Assembly: GCA_947494695.1 (NCBI GenBank)
Contig: CANLWB010000004.1
Span: 248,001 to 312,000, forward strand
Direction of reading: 5' to 3'
DNA length: 64,000 nucleotides
From: an uncultured Flavobacteriaceae bacterium
Lineage (GTDB): Bacteria; Bacteroidota; Bacteroidia; Flavobacteriales; Flavobacteriaceae
Of this stretch, positions 34,957 to 44,240 are shown one piece after another. The notes beneath the pieces were generated by a model. That model was not told the DNA's origin and ran no database searches. It saw only the letters and a list, made by a program, of their open reading frames with translations. The position numbers and the translations under genes were made by a program. How positions within the stretch are numbered: position 1 is the first letter of the stretch; the number at the start of each line of letters is the position of its first letter.

Positions 34957-35790
34957 ATGTATAATTTAGAAGGAAAAACAGTCATTATAACAGGGTCTGG
35001 AAGACGCAAAGGTATAGGTGAAGCTATTGCCTTAAGATTTGCCTCAGAAGGATGTAATGTTGTTATAACCGATATAGGCGTGCCATCAGGAGATAAGTTT
35101 AGCAAAGAGCATATTGGTACATCTGAAGATATGGAAACCATAGTCGAAGATTGTAAAAAAGCAGGAGGAAATGCTATAGCGGTTGCCTGCGATATACGTT
35201 TTGAAGACCAGGTGCAAAGCTTGGTTCAAAAGGCAAAAGAAGCTTTTGGAACATTAGATATTTTGGTAAATAATGCTGGTGTGGGCTATATCATGGAACC
35301 CTTTACAGAATTTAGTGAAGCCAGTTGGGACGCCGTTTTAAGTGTAAACCTTAAAGGGGCGTTTTTATGTTCTAAACATGCGGCTTCTTTAATGATAGAA
35401 CAAGGTCATGGCGGCGCCATCATTAATGTGGCGAGTCAAGCGGCTAAATCCGGGTTCCCATATGCCGCGGCATATACAGCTTCAAAGCATGGAATGATCG
35501 GGTTAACACGTTCCAATGCAGTCGAACTAGGCAAAGATAAAATACGTGTTAATGCTGTATGTCCAAATCATATAACAACAGGGTTAGGACATTGGCAGAA
35601 TAAGTTTTTTAGCGATAAGCTAGGGGTGAATTATGATGATTATTTGCAAGACATTGTAGATAAAAACCCATTAAAAAGAACAGGGCTTGTTGAAGATATA
35701 GCTAAGGCCGTGGTGTTTTTAGCATCAGATCAAGCCGATTATATAACAGGAGAGGCCATGAATGTCTCTGGAGGAGAAGAATATCATTAG
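34957..35790 (+). CDS. short-chain dehydrogenase/reductase (SDR)
   Basis: ATG 34957 follows the previous stop by one base and gives 277 aa; the longer frame would use an internal TTG at 34948. Classic SDR motifs are ITGSGRRKGIGEA (cofactor site), NNAGVG, catalytic Ser in NVASQAA, YTASK (Tyr and Lys) and the closing ITGEAMNVSGG. It interconverts an alcohol and a ketone with NAD(P). It is translationally coupled to the RedY-like gene and ends the first part of the operon. Confidence 0.88.
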   Translation: MYNLEGKTVIITGSGRRKGIGEAIALRFASEGCNVVITDIGVPSGDKFSKEHIGTSEDMETIVEDCKKAGGNAIAVACDIRFEDQVQSLVQKAKEAFGTLDILVNNAGVGYIMEPFTEFSEASWDAVLSVNLKGAFLCSKHAASLMIEQGHGGAIINVASQAAKSGFPYAAAYTASKHGMIGLTRSNAVELGKDKIRVNAVCPNHITTGLGHWQNKFFSDKLGVNYDDYLQDIVDKNPLKRTGLVEDIAKAVVFLASDQADYITGEAMNVSGGEEYH

Positions 35791-35873
35791 TCACATGGGG
35801 TTATTTTAAACCCGGGGCCAATTTTAAACATATGGAACATCTATTATTAAAAGTTTAATCACAGAGCGAAAAT

Positions 35874-35898
35874 GGTTATATAGATGCTATATGTGACC
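35874..35898. promoter_or_regulatory. inverted repeat in the 131-bp gap before hyuA
   Basis: ATATAG-ATG-CTATAT (35878-35892) flanked by GGT and ACC forms a short imperfect palindrome 24 bases before the hyuA start. The 35791-35921 gap holds no RTTAAY operator. The repeat may be a control or processing site, or chance in AT-rich DNA. Confidence 0.3.
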
Positions 35899-35921
35899 TC
35901 TAAAAAAATGAATATAAGCAC

Positions 35922-37994
35922 ATGAAATTAGGAATAGATATAGGAGGAACGTTTACAGACTTTGTATTGTTTGATGACGATAGCAATCAATTATATTTTG
36001 CTAAAACCTTAACAACATACCCCGATCCAACAGTGGGTATCTTTAACGGAATAGAAGACATTGAAACCAAATTTGGTTTTAAAGTAAAAAACATGGGAGG
36101 TATCGTTCATGGTACAACCTTGGTAACTAATGCAGTGATAGAACGCAAGGGGGCTAAAACTGCTTTTATAACAACCAAAGGTTTTGAAGATGTTTTAGAA
36201 ATTGGGCGTGAAATGAGATATGATATTTATGATATCTTTTTAACCATGCCAAAACCACTAGTACCAAGAAACCTAAGAATGGGGATTTCAGAACGTGTTG
36301 ACACACATGGTAATGTTCTAGAACCCATAGACAAAGAGGCATTGCATGCATTAGCCAAAACTTTAAAAGATAATGGTATAGAGGCTGTTGGTGTTTGTTT
36401 GTTAAATTCGTTCGCTAATACATCTCATGAAAAAGCTTTGGGCGATTTTCTTTCGGAAAATGTGCCTAATATTTATTATAGCCTCTCTTCTGAAATTATG
36501 CCAGAAATTAGAGAGTACGAACGTAGCTCTGCTACAGCTATGAATGCGTACGTACAACCCATAACAGACAAATATCTTAAAGATTTTGAGACACAGTTAA
36601 GAACCTCGGGTTTTGAAGGAAACATAAATATTATGATTTCCAGTGGTAAATTAACCACGATTGATGGCGCTCGTAAATCACCCATACACTTATTAGAATC
36701 CGGGCCTGCGGGAGGTGCCATGGCCGGTGTGTTTTTTGGAACTCACTTAGAAGAAGAAAACCTGCTGTGTTTTGATATGGGAGGAACAACGGCTAAAGCT
36801 TGTGTGATATATGAAGGGAAACCAGAAATAACCAATCACTTTGAGGCAGGACGTGTTAAACGATTTAAAAAGGGGAGTGGTCTTCCGGTACGTATTCCAG
36901 TAATTGATTTAATAGAAATTGGTGCCGGTGGTGGAAGTATTGCACGGGTTAATACGATTGGTTTGTTAACAGTAGGACCAGATTCGGCATCTTCAACTCC
37001 GGGACCTGTATGTTATAATAGAGGCGGAGAAGACCCTACAGTTACCGATGCAGATTTGGTACTTGGGTATTTAAATGCCGATTACTTTTTAGGTGGCGAA
37101 ATGCAATTAAGTGTGGAAGCCGCAAGAAAGGCTATAGACATAAAATTAGCACAACCCTTAGGTATCTCTATTGAAGATGCGGCTATGGGAATTCATAAAA
37201 TAGTGAATGAAAACATGGCCAATGCAGCCAGAGTTCACGTATTAGAAAAAGGTATGGATCCCCGCCATTTTAATATGGTAGGTTTTGGAGGCGCAGGACC
37301 AGTTCATGCTTTTGGAGTTGCTAAATTATTAAACGTTAAAAGACTAATTATTCCTGTAGGAGCAGGAGTTACTTCTGCATTAGGGTTTTTAGTATCTCCA
37401 GTAGCCAGCGAAAAAATACATTCATTTATTGGAGAATTAGATAGCTTAGATTGGAATGAAGTAAACGTCTTCTTATCACATATGGAAGAAGATGGATACC
37501 AGTTCTTAAACCAATCGGGAATAGATAAAAAAGATGCCATTGTAGAACGTATTGTAGAAATGCGATATGCCGGTCAAGGACATGAAATAACCATTGAATT
37601 ACCAGAAGGTGAATTGGGGATAGATAGTATCCCGGAGATTGAAAAACGTTTCAAAAAGGAATATGAGTTTAGATACAATCGCTCTATAGAAGGTATGGCT
37701 TTAGAAATGGTGACATGGCGTGTTGTTGTACAAGGCCCTATACCAGAAATGAACGTAAAGCAGTTTTCTACAACGGCTTCAGATGTTGAGGCTTACAAAG
37801 GAAAACGTAAGGTGTATTTTGAAGAAACTGGATATTTAGATTGTCCTGTTTATGATCGTTATGCTTTAAAACCAAATGAAAAATTTGATGGACCTGCAAT
37901 TATAGAAGAAACAGAAAGTACGACTGTAATAGGAATTAATAGTACAGTTCAGGTAGATAAAGACAAAAATATAATAATCGATTTACATCAATAA
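35922..37994 (+). CDS. hyuA: HyuA: hydantoinase/oxoprolinase A subunit
   Basis: At 690 aa it has the N-terminal GIDIGGTFTDFVLFDD phosphate motif of the ASKHA ATPase fold, HGTTLVTNAVIERKG, LLESGPAGG, DMGGTTAKA and GPGPVCYNRGG-type segments. HyuA/HyuB enzymes use ATP to open cyclic amides or imides (5-oxoproline, N-methylhydantoin, caprolactam) or carboxylate ketones. Its B subunit is encoded at 39546 under its own promoter. I infer action on a lactam or imide ring of the island's substrate; acetone-type carboxylation is the alternative. Confidence 0.9.
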   Translation: MKLGIDIGGTFTDFVLFDDDSNQLYFAKTLTTYPDPTVGIFNGIEDIETKFGFKVKNMGGIVHGTTLVTNAVIERKGAKTAFITTKGFEDVLEIGREMRYDIYDIFLTMPKPLVPRNLRMGISERVDTHGNVLEPIDKEALHALAKTLKDNGIEAVGVCLLNSFANTSHEKALGDFLSENVPNIYYSLSSEIMPEIREYERSSATAMNAYVQPITDKYLKDFETQLRTSGFEGNINIMISSGKLTTIDGARKSPIHLLESGPAGGAMAGVFFGTHLEEENLLCFDMGGTTAKACVIYEGKPEITNHFEAGRVKRFKKGSGLPVRIPVIDLIEIGAGGGSIARVNTIGLLTVGPDSASSTPGPVCYNRGGEDPTVTDADLVLGYLNADYFLGGEMQLSVEAARKAIDIKLAQPLGISIEDAAMGIHKIVNENMANAARVHVLEKGMDPRHFNMVGFGGAGPVHAFGVAKLLNVKRLIIPVGAGVTSALGFLVSPVASEKIHSFIGELDSLDWNEVNVFLSHMEEDGYQFLNQSGIDKKDAIVERIVEMRYAGQGHEITIELPEGELGIDSIPEIEKRFKKEYEFRYNRSIEGMALEMVTWRVVVQGPIPEMNVKQFSTTASDVEAYKGKRKVYFEETGYLDCPVYDRYALKPNEKFDGPAIIEETESTTVIGINSTVQVDKDKNIIIDLHQ

Positions 37995-39421
37995 TGCAGT
38001 ATGATATATTAATAGTAGGAGCGGGAACTTCGGGTATGGCATGTGCTATAACCGCAGCAGAACGTGGCCTAAAAGTAGGAGTTGTTGAGAAGGTAGACTA
38101 TGTGGGCGGTGCATTGCATTGGTCGGGTGGCCATATGAGTGCCGGTGGTGTGAGGTTGCAAAAAGAAAAAGGTATTGAAGATTCACCAGAACAACACTTG
38201 GAAGAGATTTATAAAATCAACAATAAATCTGGTGATTTAGACCTTATAGAAAAAGCCGTTTTCGAAGCTCCTAAAACCATTGAGTGGTTAGATGAATTAG
38301 GTATGGAATGGGCTCCAGAGTGTCCAAGAATTATCTATGGTCATGTGGCTTATGAAACTCCAAGGACCATTTATGGCCCAGAAAAAGCTTTGAGCATTTA
38401 TAAAGTTATGCTACCTGTTTGGGAAAAATATGTAGCCAATGGACAGATCGAAATTCATTTCAATAGCTCATTCGTAGGTCTTGGAAAAACAAATAACCGA
38501 TTTGATACGGTTATATGTGATACGCCTGACGGGGAAAAACAACATTTAGGAAAAAATATAGTCATTACAACTGGAGGTTATGGTAGTAACCCTGCCTATT
38601 TTCAAGAAAAACACGGAGACATACCTTTGGTAAGCAGTTGTTACCCGACAGCTACAGCAGATGGACATCAAATTATTGAAAATCAAGGCGGCCAGTTTAG
38701 ATTTGGAACCTATCATTTGCCAAGCTTGGGCGGTATTGAACAGGAAGAAGGGAGTGGGCGTGTAGATTTCAATAAAGCCTGGGCTATGGTTTTAACTTCG
38801 GTATATCGTCAACCAAGAGATATTTATGTAAATGCTCATGGAAAACGATTTATCAATGAAGACGAGATAGATGCCGAAACGCGAGAATTAACAACCATGA
38901 AACAACCAGATTGGAGTTTTTGGATTGTTTTTGATGAAAAGGCGCTGGTTACTAAAGATGCTAACGGAAATTATAACCCTTTAATAATAGGTTGGAGTAT
39001 AGAACAGATAAAAGAAGAGGCCACTAAGAACCAAGCCTTGAAAACAGCGCATACTATTGAAGATTTAGCTTTAAAAACAGGATTACCAGTTGATAATTTG
39101 AAAGCAACCGTAACGGACTACAACCAAATGGTAATCTTAAAGAAAGACCAGGAATTTGGAAGAACATATCTGGAAGATGCTATTACAGAAGCACCATTTT
39201 ATGCTTTAAAAGTACACGCATCGGTATTGGTTACTTTTGGTGGAATTAAGGTAAATAAAGGGCTTCAAATATTAGATGTCGAAGGACAGCCCATGGAGGG
39301 CTTATATGCCGCCGGGGAGTTTTTAGGACTTGGAGCAACCAGCGGAAGTTCATTTTGTAGTGGAATGGCCATAACACCAGCATTGGGCTTTGGCCGAATT
39401 TTGGGAAGAACACTTAACTAA
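37994..39421 (+). CDS. FAD-dependent reductase/dehydrogenase (fumarate reductase/ketosteroid dehydrogenase fold)
   Basis: At 475 aa it begins with an FAD motif (DILIVGAGTSGMACAITA), VEKVDYVGGALHWSGGHMSAGG, and has VNAHGKRFINEDE and the C-terminal GLYAAGEFLGLGATSGSSFCSGM typical of the FAD_binding_2 family (fumarate, urocanate and 3-oxosteroid enzymes). It adds or removes hydrogens across an activated C-C bond. Its ATG overlaps the hyuA stop by one base, so the pair is translated together. No signal peptide is seen; it is cytoplasmic. Confidence 0.85.
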   Translation: MQYDILIVGAGTSGMACAITAAERGLKVGVVEKVDYVGGALHWSGGHMSAGGVRLQKEKGIEDSPEQHLEEIYKINNKSGDLDLIEKAVFEAPKTIEWLDELGMEWAPECPRIIYGHVAYETPRTIYGPEKALSIYKVMLPVWEKYVANGQIEIHFNSSFVGLGKTNNRFDTVICDTPDGEKQHLGKNIVITTGGYGSNPAYFQEKHGDIPLVSSCYPTATADGHQIIENQGGQFRFGTYHLPSLGGIEQEEGSGRVDFNKAWAMVLTSVYRQPRDIYVNAHGKRFINEDEIDAETRELTTMKQPDWSFWIVFDEKALVTKDANGNYNPLIIGWSIEQIKEEATKNQALKTAHTIEDLALKTGLPVDNLKATVTDYNQMVILKKDQEFGRTYLEDAITEAPFYALKVHASVLVTFGGIKVNKGLQILDVEGQPMEGLYAAGEFLGLGATSGSSFCSGMAITPALGFGRILGRTLN

Positions 39422-39509
39422 AGATTAGATAATATATTAATAATAGACAAAACCTATGCTTAAATAGCTAAGTTTTGTATTGAAACACAGTTTTTTAAAT
39501 AAAAATTAG

Positions 39510-39522
39510 TTAACTTAGTTAA
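39510..39522 (+). promoter_or_regulatory. operator G, single TTAAYnnnRTTAA palindrome with -7 element
   Basis: Only one palindrome is present (TTAA at 39510 and 39519). TAATTTTG at 39524-39531 is a perfect TAnnTTTG -7 element directly next to it, so bound protein would block the polymerase. The hyuB start is at 39546, 24 bases after the G. Confidence 0.7.
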
Positions 39523-39545
39523 CTAATTTTGAGAGTGCTTAAATT

Positions 39546-41165
39546 ATGCAAGTAACACAAACTAAATTTGATCCAATTGCCTTGAGTATTTTATGGTCGA
39601 GGCTAATAAGTATAGTAGATGAAGCAGGTACAACGCTTCAACGTACATCATTTTCAACAGTAACACGAGAATCTAATGATTTTGCAGTGGTATTAATGGA
39701 TAAAAAAGGAAGATCCATTGCGCAATCAAGTGTTTCCGTACCGTCGTTTTTAGGGGTATTGCCTATGTTAACAAAGGCTTTATTAAAAGATTATTTTCCC
39801 GAAAATACTTGGAAAGACGGTGATGTTGTCATGACAAATGACCCCTGGTTATGTGCGGGACACAAACCAGATATAGGTATTGTTTCTCCAATATTCTATA
39901 AGAAAAAGTTAATTGGTTTTATTGGTACCATAGCGCATTCACCAGATATGGGCGGTGTGCTTTGGGGAGCTGGTTCAAGAGATTTATATGAAGAAGGGCT
40001 CATGGTACCACCAACAAAATTAATTTCAGAAGGAAAACCAAACGATACGTTGTTCAATATTTTAGAGCATAACGTACGAGCAGCAGACCAAACGGTAGGT
40101 GATATTCGTGCGCAAATTGCGGCTAACGATCAAGGTATAAAATCCTTAATGAAATTAATGGAAGAGAATAACCTAGAGGACCTTCAGGACTTGGCAGATG
40201 CCGTAATTCATGCTTCAGAAAAAGCCATGAGAGAAGCATTGCTTGCTGCGCCAGACGGAAGTTATACGTATGAATATGATACGGATGGCGACGGACGGGG
40301 AAACAAATGTCATTTTGAAATCACCGTAAATATTAAAGGAGATGAAATTCATGCCGATTATACCGGAACGTCAGGAGCACACCCTTTGAGTATTAATGCG
40401 GTGTTGAATTACACGTATGCGTATACGGCCTACCCAATTAAATGTACGTTTAGTCCAGATGTTCCAAATAACGATGGCTCATTCTACCCAATAAAGGTAA
40501 CAGCGCCTAAGGGATGCCTGGTAAATGCACAAAAACCATCACCACTAGGAGCCAGGAATATTACCGGGAATATGTTACACTCTGTAGTTTTTGGAGCTTT
40601 GGCAAAAGCCGTTCCAGAACAAGTTCAAGCCGATTGCGGTAGCGCTTGTTGGTGCATTGTACTAAATGGAGAACATAAAGGCAAAGAGTTTGTCGAATAT
40701 TTCTTTTTAAATGGAGGCTATGGAGCCAGACCAAATATGGACGGGGAACACGTATTGAGTTTCCCAACCAATGTGGCCAATGTCCCCATTGAAGTACTCG
40801 AAACAGATATTGCTGTGTTAGTAACCGAAAAATCGCTAGTGCCCAATTCTGGAGGACAAGGTAAGTTTAGAGGCGGTTTAGGGCAACGTTTTAGTTTTAA
40901 AAATGTGGGAGAACATCCATTAAACATATCGTTACTAACAGAAAAAACGCAAACATCAGCTAAAGGAATATTGCTAGGTGAAGATGGTCAAATGGGATCT
41001 ATGGAGATTATTCCAAAAAGAGATTTTCCTCCTAAAGGATTAGATAAATTACATCCTGGGGAAGAATTAATATTAACTTTACCAGGAGGTGGAGGGTATG
41101 GAGACGCGTCAAAGCGAGATAAAAGCTTGATAGAAGAAGATAAAGCATTAGGTTATATAAATTAA
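39546..41165 (+). CDS. hyuB: HyuB: hydantoinase/oxoprolinase B subunit
   Basis: At 539 aa it is full length for HyuB. It shows DPIALSILWSRLISIVDEAGTTLQRTSFS at the start, VMTNDPWLCAGHKPDIGIVSPIF, the metal-site stretch GTIAHSPDMGG, and PGGGGYGDASKRD at the end. It works with HyuA (35922) on a cyclic amide/imide. It lies 124 bases after the FAD enzyme behind operator G, so the B subunit can be expressed apart from A. The methyltransferase gene follows after 11 bases. Confidence 0.9.
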   Translation: MQVTQTKFDPIALSILWSRLISIVDEAGTTLQRTSFSTVTRESNDFAVVLMDKKGRSIAQSSVSVPSFLGVLPMLTKALLKDYFPENTWKDGDVVMTNDPWLCAGHKPDIGIVSPIFYKKKLIGFIGTIAHSPDMGGVLWGAGSRDLYEEGLMVPPTKLISEGKPNDTLFNILEHNVRAADQTVGDIRAQIAANDQGIKSLMKLMEENNLEDLQDLADAVIHASEKAMREALLAAPDGSYTYEYDTDGDGRGNKCHFEITVNIKGDEIHADYTGTSGAHPLSINAVLNYTYAYTAYPIKCTFSPDVPNNDGSFYPIKVTAPKGCLVNAQKPSPLGARNITGNMLHSVVFGALAKAVPEQVQADCGSACWCIVLNGEHKGKEFVEYFFLNGGYGARPNMDGEHVLSFPTNVANVPIEVLETDIAVLVTEKSLVPNSGGQGKFRGGLGQRFSFKNVGEHPLNISLLTEKTQTSAKGILLGEDGQMGSMEIIPKRDFPPKGLDKLHPGEELILTLPGGGGYGDASKRDKSLIEEDKALGYIN

Positions 41166-41176
41166 AAAACGAGATA

Positions 41177-42361
41177 ATGGCTAAGAATTTACCACCAGTT
41201 TGGAACAAAATTGCAAAACATGCAATGCTTCCGGAAACATCGCACGATGAAAGAGCCAGATATAATTTTTTGGCCAATTTAAATAAGCATTTGGCTCATG
41301 TTTCTCAAGGAAATAAAATAGCCTATGAGACACGTGTGGAACCAAAATTTAAAGAAAAACACGGCAGATCAATACAAGATACTAAAGAGTTAGGACAAGA
41401 AATAGGGAAGGATCCGCATTACCAAATATGGTCATCTTTACGCAGAAGTACGATGGAAATGCGTCAGCAAGCAGGACGTTCTATTGTATTGAGACAAGCC
41501 GAATCACTTAGAGATAAAGCAAGAGCACTTAATGCGGGTAAGGATACATTGGTATTAGATACTGCATGTGAAGTACCACCGTATTTGCTGGCTGTGGATA
41601 ACCACTTAATGCCCGGGAGCTATCATACCGAGTTAATTGAAGACGATGTAACGCCGGCGGCAAATTACGATTCCGGAATTTTTGTAACGACAGCAGGGCT
41701 TCTAGGACGATATAATGATGGTGGAGGAAAGGCGATATCAAATTGGGTGAAGAGAAATTACCAGGATTTTAAACCAAAACGTATACTAGATATTGGCTGT
41801 GGCATGGGGCATAATGTATTACCGATTGCAAGAGCTTTCCCTGATGCAGAGGTTATTGCAATTGATACAGGAGCTCCTATGCTTCGCTATGCACATGCCA
41901 GGGCGATGGATTTAGGTATTACTAATGTTAAATTCATGCAAATGGATGCAGCGAAAACAAGTTTTGAAGATGAGTCTTTCGATTGGGTGCAATCCACCAT
42001 GTTCTTTCATGAAACAGGTGGAAAGTCCATTTACAAAATAATGAATGAGGTTTATAGAGTATTAAAACCTGGTGGACTAACACTTCATATAGAGCAGCCT
42101 CAATATACAGACGATATGAGTTTGTTTGAAAAGTTCATTAGAGATTGGGATGCCTTAAATAATTCAGAACCATATTGGTCTAAAATGCATGATATAGAAC
42201 CTTTAGATCTTATGAAAGCTTCAGGATTTAAAGAAAAAGATTTTATGCAAATTGGCGCAAAAGCCGAAAATGATTTAGACGATGGCAGCCAAAACGCAGA
42301 TGAGCCTGAGGATCATGGAAGGTCGCCAATTTGGAATGTCTTTGGTGCTGTAAAAAATTAA
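41177..42361 (+). CDS. SAM-dependent methyltransferase (class I)
   Basis: At 394 aa the C-terminal half carries a Rossmann methyltransferase: ILDIGCGMGHNVLPIARAFP (motif I), VIAIDTGAPMLRYA, FMQMDAAKTSFEDESFDWV and a post-motif VLKPGGLTLHIEQPQ. The N-terminal 190 residues are helical and family-unassigned. It might methylate a carboxylate or hydroxyl of an intermediate, or act in reverse in demethylation with a partner. The next gene (42372) overlaps no bases but starts after 10. Confidence 0.82.
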   Translation: MAKNLPPVWNKIAKHAMLPETSHDERARYNFLANLNKHLAHVSQGNKIAYETRVEPKFKEKHGRSIQDTKELGQEIGKDPHYQIWSSLRRSTMEMRQQAGRSIVLRQAESLRDKARALNAGKDTLVLDTACEVPPYLLAVDNHLMPGSYHTELIEDDVTPAANYDSGIFVTTAGLLGRYNDGGGKAISNWVKRNYQDFKPKRILDIGCGMGHNVLPIARAFPDAEVIAIDTGAPMLRYAHARAMDLGITNVKFMQMDAAKTSFEDESFDWVQSTMFFHETGGKSIYKIMNEVYRVLKPGGLTLHIEQPQYTDDMSLFEKFIRDWDALNNSEPYWSKMHDIEPLDLMKASGFKEKDFMQIGAKAENDLDDGSQNADEPEDHGRSPIWNVFGAVKN

Positions 42362-42371
42362 AAAGAAAGTT

Positions 42372-42725
42372 ATGATTGATTATATAAAATTAGCGTCTAG
42401 CAAATCAAAAGGAAAACGTCCATATTTTCATGATGACCCGGCAGTAGAGCGTGTGCTTAATATTACTATGGCTGTTGCTGGTGAATTAGCGGTTATGCGA
42501 GAACGTATGGATAGTATTGAACGTATTCTTGAGAAAAAAGGACTGGTTTTAAGAGAGGAAATTGAGAATTACGTACCAGATTCAAAAGAGATTGAAGAAG
42601 AACGTCAAACCTGGCATAGCGAATATATTTCAAGAATACTTCGTATAGTACAACAAGAAATGGAAGAACTTGAAAATCCGGATAAAAGTGTTGAGGATAT
42701 TGCCAATGATATAAATAACATGTAA
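42372..42725 (+). CDS. small acidic helical protein, unknown
   Basis: This 117-aa protein has no recognised domain. It is rich in Glu and Arg with heptad-like stretches (AVMRERMDSIERILEKKG, EIEEERQTWHSEYISRIL), so an alpha-helical, perhaps coiled-coil, accessory subunit is likely. Its stop overlaps the next ATG (TAATGG), and it sits just behind the methyltransferase gene, suggesting a partner of either neighbour. Confidence 0.7.
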   Translation: MIDYIKLASSKSKGKRPYFHDDPAVERVLNITMAVAGELAVMRERMDSIERILEKKGLVLREEIENYVPDSKEIEEERQTWHSEYISRILRIVQQEMEELENPDKSVEDIANDINNM

Positions 42726-43144
42726 TGGCAGAACTTCATGATAGAATTACAAAATTCTTCAATGCTATCATAGATCGCGATATTGAAGAAATTAAAAACG
42801 GCTACTGTCAGGATGAAAAGACCTATGTCGTTTTAGAAGGTCCGCGTTATAGCACCAAAGGGTTTAACTTAATTGCTAAAGGATGGTCGGATTTTACAAA
42901 TTCACCCATTGCGATGACCAAAATTGTATGGACTGAAGGGCCTTTTGAAGAAATTGTTGGAGATATGGGGTGGATTAGTGGCATTACAGAATTGTATTTA
43001 GATGTAAAAGGCAAAAAAGTATTTAATACGTTTAGAGCCTCCTTTGTATTTAAAAGAGAAAATAATGACTGGAAAATTAGACATGAACATGTATCGGCAC
43101 CTCACCCCGATCCATACGGAGTAGGTGATTGGCTTGAAAAATAA
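42725..43144 (+). CDS. NTF2/SnoaL-like protein
   Basis: This 139-aa cone-fold protein shows ITKFFNAIIDRDIEEIKNGY, YSTKGFNLIAKGWSDF, NTFRASFVFKRENNDWKIRHEHVS, the layout of SnoaL/DUF4440-type NTF2-like proteins. Members are small-molecule isomerases, hydratases or binding domains. Its start overlaps the previous stop by one base. The HEHVS end places a His in the usual pocket. Confidence 0.75.
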   Translation: MAELHDRITKFFNAIIDRDIEEIKNGYCQDEKTYVVLEGPRYSTKGFNLIAKGWSDFTNSPIAMTKIVWTEGPFEEIVGDMGWISGITELYLDVKGKKVFNTFRASFVFKRENNDWKIRHEHVSAPHPDPYGVGDWLEK

Positions 43145-43161
43145 AATAACCAAAAATTGAT

Positions 43162-44235
43162 ATGAAACCCATTAAGAAAATAACAATAACCCTTATTTCT
43201 TTAATGGGTTTTTTTGTGTGCACTGCCCAAGGCTCTAAACCGGATAAACCATTATCTAGTTCTCCAGAAATGGGGAAAACGTCTGCGACTAAAAATAAAC
43301 GTCTAAAGTCTGTAGTACAACCGGATAAAACGTTTTCTTACCCAGAAAGAGAATTGGATTATCTTTTACATATTTGGGAAGGTGAATATGATAATGTAGA
43401 GCAGTTAGATTTTGACAAGATTCAAAATAAAAAAGCACAAACAGGTAAGCACAATCGTATGCACGTATCTGTAAAACAATTTCAAAATTCTAATTTTGGA
43501 GTTGGTGCCGTTTATGTCGAAGAATATCAAGATAATAATCCATTGAATATTACCAGGCAATGTATTTATCAGCTCCTTCCAGATGATGACATTAAAGGGC
43601 TAAAGGTTAAAGTGTACCATCTGAAAACTAAAAAACCGATATTATCAATTGGAGAAAATTTCGATGCAATAAGTAACTTAAAGCCAGATTCTAAATGGCT
43701 TGTTGAAGGGTGTTCTTTAGCATTAAAAAGAAAGGGGAATGGCTTTTTTGCCAAGACAAACCATAACGAATGCCAAAATAAAGAATTAGAACATTTAGAT
43801 TATCAATTTGAAATAACCGAAAACACCTTCAACGTTCTTGAAAGTGATTCTAATAAAGCAGGGAAAACACCTTTTATGTTAGAAAAAGCAAGGTGTTTTA
43901 GCTGTATGATAGATTTTCCAAATGAAACTAATGGGAGACCAACCATTACAAAGCATTATGTTGATATCTATGACCAGGGAGGTGAGTTTTTGTTCGACTA
44001 CCCGGATGGACGTAACATGCTTTTAGGTATGCGAAATACATGGTCTTTTGGAATGCACAGAGAAACCTTTGTAATCTATATAATAGATAAGGCGACCCAT
44101 AAAACCTTAATCTATTCCTGGGGAAATCCAGGAGCAGATCGTATTGGTTTTAATCCGGGGTGGATTCGTGTACAATGTGATTTAAAAACTCCTAGAAACA
44201 TTAAGCTTCAGAAGGAATTGAGACCTGGATCTTAA
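43162..44235 (+). CDS. exported CpeT-like protein with C-terminal extension (second copy)
   Basis: At 357 aa it has a signal peptide (FFVCTAQG), a low-complexity linker to about residue 60, then a CpeT-like domain: LLHIWEGEYDNVEQ, VYVEEYQDNNPLNITRQCIY, VEGCSLALKRKGNGFFAKT, ITENTFNVLESDS. A further 110 residues match the extension of the protein at 16235: CFSCMIDFPN, IYDQGGEFLF, LLGMRNTWSF, RIGFNPGWIRVQC. It is the last gene of the hyuB operon and convergent with DUF1838 at five bases. A terminator-like hairpin lies over its first codons. Confidence 0.7.
   Translation: MKPIKKITITLISLMGFFVCTAQGSKPDKPLSSSPEMGKTSATKNKRLKSVVQPDKTFSYPERELDYLLHIWEGEYDNVEQLDFDKIQNKKAQTGKHNRMHVSVKQFQNSNFGVGAVYVEEYQDNNPLNITRQCIYQLLPDDDIKGLKVKVYHLKTKKPILSIGENFDAISNLKPDSKWLVEGCSLALKRKGNGFFAKTNHNECQNKELEHLDYQFEITENTFNVLESDSNKAGKTPFMLEKARCFSCMIDFPNETNGRPTITKHYVDIYDQGGEFLFDYPDGRNMLLGMRNTWSFGMHRETFVIYIIDKATHKTLIYSWGNPGADRIGFNPGWIRVQCDLKTPRNIKLQKELRPGS
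43165..43215 (+). terminator. terminator-like hairpin inside the start of the CpeT-like gene
   Basis: AAACCCATTAA (43165-43175) pairs perfectly with TTAATGGGTTT (43201-43211) and is followed by a run of T to 43215. It begins one base after the ATG. It may attenuate the distal gene unless ribosomes keep it open. Confidence 0.5.
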
Positions 44236-44240
44236 TCGAA

